Shown here: in pieces, positions 58,846 to 64,000 of the stretch
Layout: each line of letters starts with the position of its first letter
Numbering within the stretch: the first letter of the stretch is position 1
Assembly: GCF_901709675.1 (NCBI RefSeq)
Contig: NC_051105.1
Coordinates: 2,542,001-2,606,000, forward strand
Length of the DNA stretch: 64,000 nt
Origin: Syngnathus acus
Lineage: Eukaryota > Chordata > Actinopteri > Syngnathiformes > Syngnathidae
Direction of reading: 5' to 3'
Notes under the pieces: generated by a model
What the model was told of the DNA's origin: nothing
Databases searched by the model: none
What the model saw: only the letters and a program-made list of their open reading frames with translations
Position numbers and translations under genes: made by a program

Positions 58846-60575
58846 TACCATAAAAAATGTAAGTAGTTTTCTTTTCACCATGCATGCATACGTCTATTTT
58901 TTTGCATGCTTGTTGGCACCCATCCACTAAAGTTGATTTTAAAAAAACATTTGGCAGAAAACCACTGTATGTTGATCCAGGCTAAATCAAGAGATTGGAA
59001 CACCACTGAGCAGCTCGCAGAGGTCAAAGTTGTGTGCTAGTTTTGACTACCACACCTTTGTGATTATTTTGAAAGTAATTACTCATCGTGAGAATAACCG
59101 GGTTGGAGTCATCACACTTGTATCTCAAGGTACTTCTGATAAACAGTATTGATTATTTTTGGGCATGTCTGGACCTACTAGATTGGCTTGAACATGTTTA
59201 ATAAAGACAAATATGTGGCACGTCAATATGGCTCCCCCACATCTTTCCGTTTTCCACATATGCAGTCCCTTGGTGGACCTGTGGACTATACATCCTCAGT
59301 TGCTTTTGGAGGTGTGAATCTTCTTTTTTTTTTGTCAGCAACACCGACATATAAAAAGTATATTACTAGATGGGAATGAGACGCACAGTTGATTGAGACA
59401 CATACGATTCAACGGCGGCATCCATTCATTCCTGATCAAATGCTCCATTCATGAGTGAAATTAGCATCCGTCTGTCAGCCAGGAGGTGTGAATTCTTTCA
59501 TCTTCCTCTCATGCTGCCTCTCAACTTGTGATGAGATGCATAACACCACATGCACTTCATATGGAGGCTGCAGAAGCAAAATAGGGCGTCTGCCTCGCTC
59601 TTAAAGGGGCCGCAGGGGAGGCTCAGATGGCACTATACTGCCCTCTTGTGGCGATATGGAGGCATTTTCTCCTCATTTTTCTACATATCAATGTACTTTC
59701 TATATCACTTGTCCTCATTAGGGTCATGGGTGGGCTGAAACTTAACGCAACTGACTTTGGTTAAGTGGCAGTAATTTGTAAACAAATGTATTATTTGTAT
59801 CCACAAGGAGAATCATCCTGCCAAACAAGCTTCATACAATCCACATAAAGCGTGTACAGTTTGGTGTACATATTGCAATACTTGTGCAACCAAGTACTGA
59901 CTTTACTCTCCGTTGGTCTACCACTTCACAATAGTCCACCAAATGTAATGAAAGTCGTATAAACATTTTTAATTTAGGCAATAATGATGTTATAACAGCT
60001 TTGTAAATTAATAAACAGACATAAACCAACGTTTGGTGTTCACTGTGAGAGGCTGGCATCACGTAAAACACACATTTGAAGAGAATCCTTTGGATGCTTA
60101 CTGACTTCAAAGGTTCCATTATATAACAGTAAAATGAAATGAAACACACGAGGTATAACTGAGATAATTGCGTGGTTAACCACCAGTCATCACGCAAGCT
60201 CCAGATGACTACAGGAGTTTTTTTACGACAGGATTCCATTCCATCAACCAACGTAACTTGAATTTGTATGCACGCGGCTAGTCTATCACTAACCTACGAT
60301 AATGCTGTTGTAAAAAAAATATATTTATATTATTATTATTATTATTTATGTGAAAAACGTTACTAGGCCATGAATATAAAGACATCAAGCATAAAAGGGG
60401 AAATACGGTGGGTACTGAACGTGTCTTATTATATCCTGATATAATAAACCAAGAACCATGTACTGTACAAAAGTCTTGGGTCAATCCTCACTACTAACTT
60501 TGTTTTAATTTTTCACATCAGTTATTTTGACTTACTGTAGATAGCAGCTAAAATGTTGATCAAAATTTTAAAGAG
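58846..60575. other. Desert, last part
   Basis: No gene is recognised. A CTCF-like motif lies at 59,638-59,653. Frames across 59,188-59,379 and 59,832-60,251 show no domain. An ATT run lies at 60,326-60,344. Confidence 0.45.
59638..59653 (-). promoter_or_regulatory. CTCF-like motif, reverse
   Basis: The minus strand reads CGCCACAAGAGGGCAG, close to the CTCF core CCASYAGRKGGCRS (one mismatch). It points back toward pou3f3. Weaker matches in the same orientation lie at 55,311-55,325 and 46,435-46,448. Confidence 0.35.
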
Positions 60576-60855
60576 CAAGGGTGGGTGGGCAAACTCTTGT
60601 GCTTAAAGGCCTAATTGTCTTTTTTTAAGGAAAAAGGTTCTATTTGTGAAAGTGCATATTGCACACAAAACAAAACATTAAAAACTGAAAGAAAGAAATG
60701 ATTCAATGTCCTGAATGAATTGACAAAAAAAACTACATTGGGATGAACCATTTCCAAGCAATGGATTTCAATTGATGCAACAAAATAGAGACAACTCACA
60801 ATAACCGTCCGGGGAGCAAGATTAAAATTGGAAGCAATTGTTTGCCCACCCCTAG
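60576..60855. mobile_element. hAT-like MITE, 280 bp
   Basis: The left end CAAGGGTGGGTGGGCAAACT and the right end GTTTGCCCACCCCTAG are inverted repeats. A related left end lies at 25,131. I could not find a convincing 8-bp target duplication. It is noncoding. Confidence 0.65.
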
Positions 60856-61014
60856 ATTGCTGATAAATGACCAGATACATTTGAATAAATAACAGTCATT
60901 GTAAGAAGTGAAAGTCCACCCTCAAGAATCTTAATGATCACCATTCAGACCTGTTAAATTATACCTCTCTAACAGTGTCAATCAATCAATTAATTTCTGC
61001 TTTTACTTTTGGAC

Positions 61015-61051
61015 TTTATTTTGTCATAAAAAGGCTAAAGAAAACTTTATT
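61015..61051 (-). terminator. tmem182 polyadenylation signals
   Basis: Two AATAAA hexamers on the minus strand, at 61,051-61,046 and 61,020-61,015, lie 250-280 bp past the tmem182 stop codon. Confidence 0.55.
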
Positions 61052-61296
61052 CTGATTATTTTTGTTGAATTTTTTAAAAATAATATAAATCTATAAAGAT
61101 GTATCACAGATTGAAAAAAAATAATACTGCTTTTTTAGGCCTGCCACACTATCAATTGACTGTCTTTGACTCCTCCATGAACAAGGAAGTAGCACTGACT
61201 TTCTAGCTCTATATGTCTTTTGCACAGTACTGTAGTTCATGAACTCTAAATGGAAGTGTTTTGAGTTTCACGCATTTCCCTTTTGATTCCCCACAG

Positions 61297-63573
61297 TTAG
61301 TGGATCCTGATGGCTCGGCCAATCAAGAGGAAGAGGAGGCCGGCCAACAGAGAGAAGAAGATGCCGATGGGAGCGAAGATGAAGGAGAGGCCGTAGTTGA
61401 TGATCAGCTGGTAATCTGAACACACGGTGGAACGCTGGTAGTTCACGTAGACGTCCACCACGTCCAACACCTCAGTCCAGATCACGTCCATCACCACCGC
61501 ACACAGCAGGAAGAAACCTAATAATGATGATGACCATTGAGTCACTATGCAGCAGGGGTGTCAAACTTATTTTTGTCGCGGGCCGCAACATAGTCATAGT
61601 TTGCCTCAAAGGGCCATTAAAATAATAAATGTATGAACGTCTCATATTGTGTATAGGCTACACAACCAACTGATGAATAACTAGTTTTCAAAACAGAGAC
61701 TAATAAAAGCAGTTTAAATATTTAAAAATGAAATATTGAACTAAAATCAGTGATTTAAAAATAAAAAGTATTTCAAAAAAGGAATGGTAATAAAAATTGT
61801 TAACAATATCTCCATTTTCTAGAAGTAAAAACAATTTGAAATTTTGATATTGACAATTCGATGCACAATTTGTCTTCGCGGGCCACCTAAAATGATGTGG
61901 CGGGCCGTATCTGGCCCCCGGGCCTTGACTTTGACACCTATGCTAGACAGTATAGAGAAAATGTTTTTGCCCACGTCATTTTTTTTCTTTTTATGACACA
62001 TAGATTTCAGATTATCAATCTAAACGCAATACCTCACAAAGACAGCCCAAGTCAAATCAGTTTCTATTTTAAAAACAAATTCAAACCTGTCAGCCCTATC
62101 TTGGAAAAAGTCATTTTTGCATGCATGGCTTGTCTTTGAATTTAAAATGCTGTGACGATCCAAAAATGATGGAATCTGGAAAAAGAGCACATTTCCACGG
62201 CATTATACAGAGATCAACAAGATCCTGTTGAAATTCTCACCAGATACCAGGAAGAAGCCACCTCCTGTTTTGTACAAGCAGTGGCTGGCAAAGGGGGCAG
62301 CGCAGATGATGATGAAACCAGCGAGCACCGCAGCCGCCACGCCGATGAGCATGAAAATGCTCCAGAAGCCTCTGTAGACTAAAAGAAGAAACCATATTTA
62401 TTGCACATGGATCTGCGGAATAATCATGGAATGAAATATACCAAATAGAAATAGTATCTACTTATGGCGGATTCATAGGCCGTGGCGTTGTGAGTGTGAT
62501 GGGACACTGGGAATGGGAAAAGGTAGGCGTGGATGCACACTTTGGAGTAAGGCTGATTTGCTGTGGAGGAAAAGTAAAAAGGACATTCATGAAAAAATGC
62601 ATTAAAAAAAAAAAGGCAGAACATGACCATCTTTACAATGTGCAGTAAGACTCAACACTTTCAAAGTCTCCAATCAGTCATACGTGTGAGATTCAATATC
62701 ACTTGAGGAGGTAAATCGAAACAAATTAAAAGTGAACCGTATTCAACAAAGTGAAAAATATTCAACGTAATAACCCAATTTGTGTTAACCCAAAGTAAAA
62801 ATGTGACCTTTGGGGTTTATTTTATGAATTTGTTTTGTTATGACTGTACGGCCGTACGTAAGAATGACGATTGAACAGTGGTTTGGGAATTGTAGCTTAC
62901 TTTACTTTATTCCACAATAGCACTCAGTGACCCTTTTTTGTCTTGCACTTGGCAAATACTCCATATAGTTCAAAAATTACTAAAGTTATGCATTTTTGAA
63001 ATGAAAAATAAACGAATAAAAATGAGCAAAATCTCTACAAAAACGAATTAAAACTGACCGAATGTTTGGAAAAAAAAAGTCAAAACAAATGAAAAACTAA
63101 CTATAATAAAAAGTCCCCAACTGTTATAACCTTGGTGAGGTCCAAAACCTCTTGAGTGTGAGCCAGATGTGCTAACCACTTCCGAACCGTGTAGTCCTGT
63201 TGACAATTTTAGGTACATTTCTGGAAGTTTTTCTTCACAGGTTTGGCTAAGATATTTGAACATATTCTAAGTTGGGGACTAGACGACTGTCACGCTCTTA
63301 TTGATTAAAACAACAGCATGAAACGGTCATAAAATACATACACTAATCTTTTTTTTTTTTCATAGACACAACATAAAACTGAACATGTCGCCAATGAGTA
63401 GCATGCATCGACATGCCGGGTTTCCAGTTTTTCACAAAGTTTGACTTACTGAACCAAACTGTCCATTGCAAGTCTTCTTCTTCCACACTGCCCCCAAAAG
63501 AGCACCTCCAGAAGAAGCCCTCATGGTAGAAAGTGACCCAACTGGTGACGTTCTTTGCCCAAATATCACCATG
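61297..63573 (-). CDS. tmem182: Transmembrane protein 182, exons 2-5 (partial)
   Basis: TMEM182 is a four-helix muscle membrane protein reported to bind integrin beta-1 and restrain myoblast fusion and differentiation. Exons 63450-63573, 62462-62560, 62241-62378 and 61297-61517 join with matching phases and GT-AG borders, giving 193 residues (human 229). Exon 2 carries [17 protein letters not shown] (first extracellular loop; sequon NVT) and exon 3 [20 protein letters not shown] and NATAYESAI (sequon NAT). Exon 4 encodes a helix and [20 protein letters not shown], and exon 5 two helices ending [20 protein letters not shown] and RAIRIH. All are close to human. Exon 1, expected to hold the start codon and first helix, is not found up to 64,000, so the gene continues off the window. 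Confidence 0.94.
61553..61942. mobile_element. hAT-like element in tmem182 intron 4
   Basis: It starts CAGGGGTGTCAAACTTAT and ends ACTTTGACACCTATG, inverted ends of hAT type. The adjoining 8-mers CTATGCAG (61,545-61,552) and CTAGACAG (61,943-61,950) agree at six of eight positions, fitting an aged hAT target duplication. The interior has GGGCCGTATCTGGCCCCCGG and no transposase. It makes up most of the 723-bp intron. Confidence 0.8.
62561..63449 (-). other. tmem182 intron 2
   Basis: An 889-bp AT-rich intron, much longer than intron 3 (83 bp). A decayed SINE head lies at about 63,140-63,190 (AACCTCTTGAGTGTGAGCCA, GATGTGCTAACCACTTCC). No exon is seen. Confidence 0.7.
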
Positions 63574-64000
63574 CTGGAGGGGGAAAAAACAATTTCGCAT
63601 TATGAGGTGTTCCGTGTCATGGCGGGCAGGTGTGCACCCAAAATTTCGACATGGTGGCCAAAATCAATCAAAAGTGAGCATTATTATCTTTGAATTTGTG
63701 ACAGTCTTTCCATTGCAATCGTTGGATTGTTTATGTGTCCCTCATGTTTTAGCCATTGAGTGAGTTACACTCACTAACAGCTGTGGCCATGGGTGTATTT
63801 ACGGTATACAGTATAACCCCATCTTTATATATCTCATAGCTATCGTTGAAAGCAAAAGCAAGTGGTTCTAAAGCGAGACGTGTTCTCGTGATATTTAATC
63901 TGACATCATTCCACCGCTGGGACTGCCGGTATTTGTTTTTCTCTCGTGCTGAAAGCTTTGCATAGCTGCACACACACTCAACTGTGAGTGTGATTACATG
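63574..64000 (-). other. tmem182 intron 1, right edge
   Basis: Sequence upstream of exon 2. No frame resembles the expected N-terminal helix or the first-loop start. The small frame at 63,749-63,973 is unrecognised. Exon 1 must lie beyond the window. Confidence 0.6.

Overview
This window is nuclear DNA from a teleost fish. It holds five intron-bearing or single-exon vertebrate genes separated by AT-rich DNA full of microsatellites, tRNA-derived SINE copies and short inverted-repeat DNA transposons of kinds common in fish. The compact spacing, 80-1,200 bp introns and repeat types suggest a small-genome percomorph-like teleost; I cannot name the species. Gene identities come from comparing translated exons with vertebrate proteins I recall; no database was searched.

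Layout: 1-17,700 has no recognisable gene, only repeats, a dead LINE fragment and a few structural oddities. fhl2 (+, coding 19,925-22,210, six coding exons, 279 residues) follows, with a candidate promoter and noncoding exon near 17,780-17,982. The ashwin gene c2orf49 (-, four exons, 23,446-24,973, 197 residues) converges on it tail to tail. gpr45 (-, single coding exon, 27,155-28,315) and pou3f3 (-, single exon, 35,523-36,827) come next. A gene desert of about 24 kb (37.3-61.0 kb) follows, with several blocks that look like conserved noncoding enhancers. The window ends in tmem182 (-, exons 2-5 at 61,297-63,573; exon 1 lies beyond the right edge).

The order and relative orientation fhl2 - c2orf49 - gpr45 - pou3f3 - tmem182 is the ancestral vertebrate block known from human 2q12. 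Two genes that I recall lying inside that block in tetrapods, TGFBRAP1 (between C2orf49 and GPR45) and MRPS9 (between GPR45 and POU3F3), are not visible here. Loss after the teleost genome duplication would explain this.

The genes do not form a pathway: fhl2 and tmem182 act mainly in muscle, gpr45 and pou3f3 are neural, and c2orf49 is a housekeeping gene. The likely logic of the locus is regulatory: pou3f3 with its desert appears to be the reason the block has stayed together. I did not find a convincing new biological system. The observations most worth following up are an RFX X-box upstream of gpr45, convergent CTCF-like motifs around the pou3f3 domain, an octamer-containing candidate enhancer, a perfect 22-bp hairpin at 9.0 kb and a foldback repeat with a hammerhead-like core.
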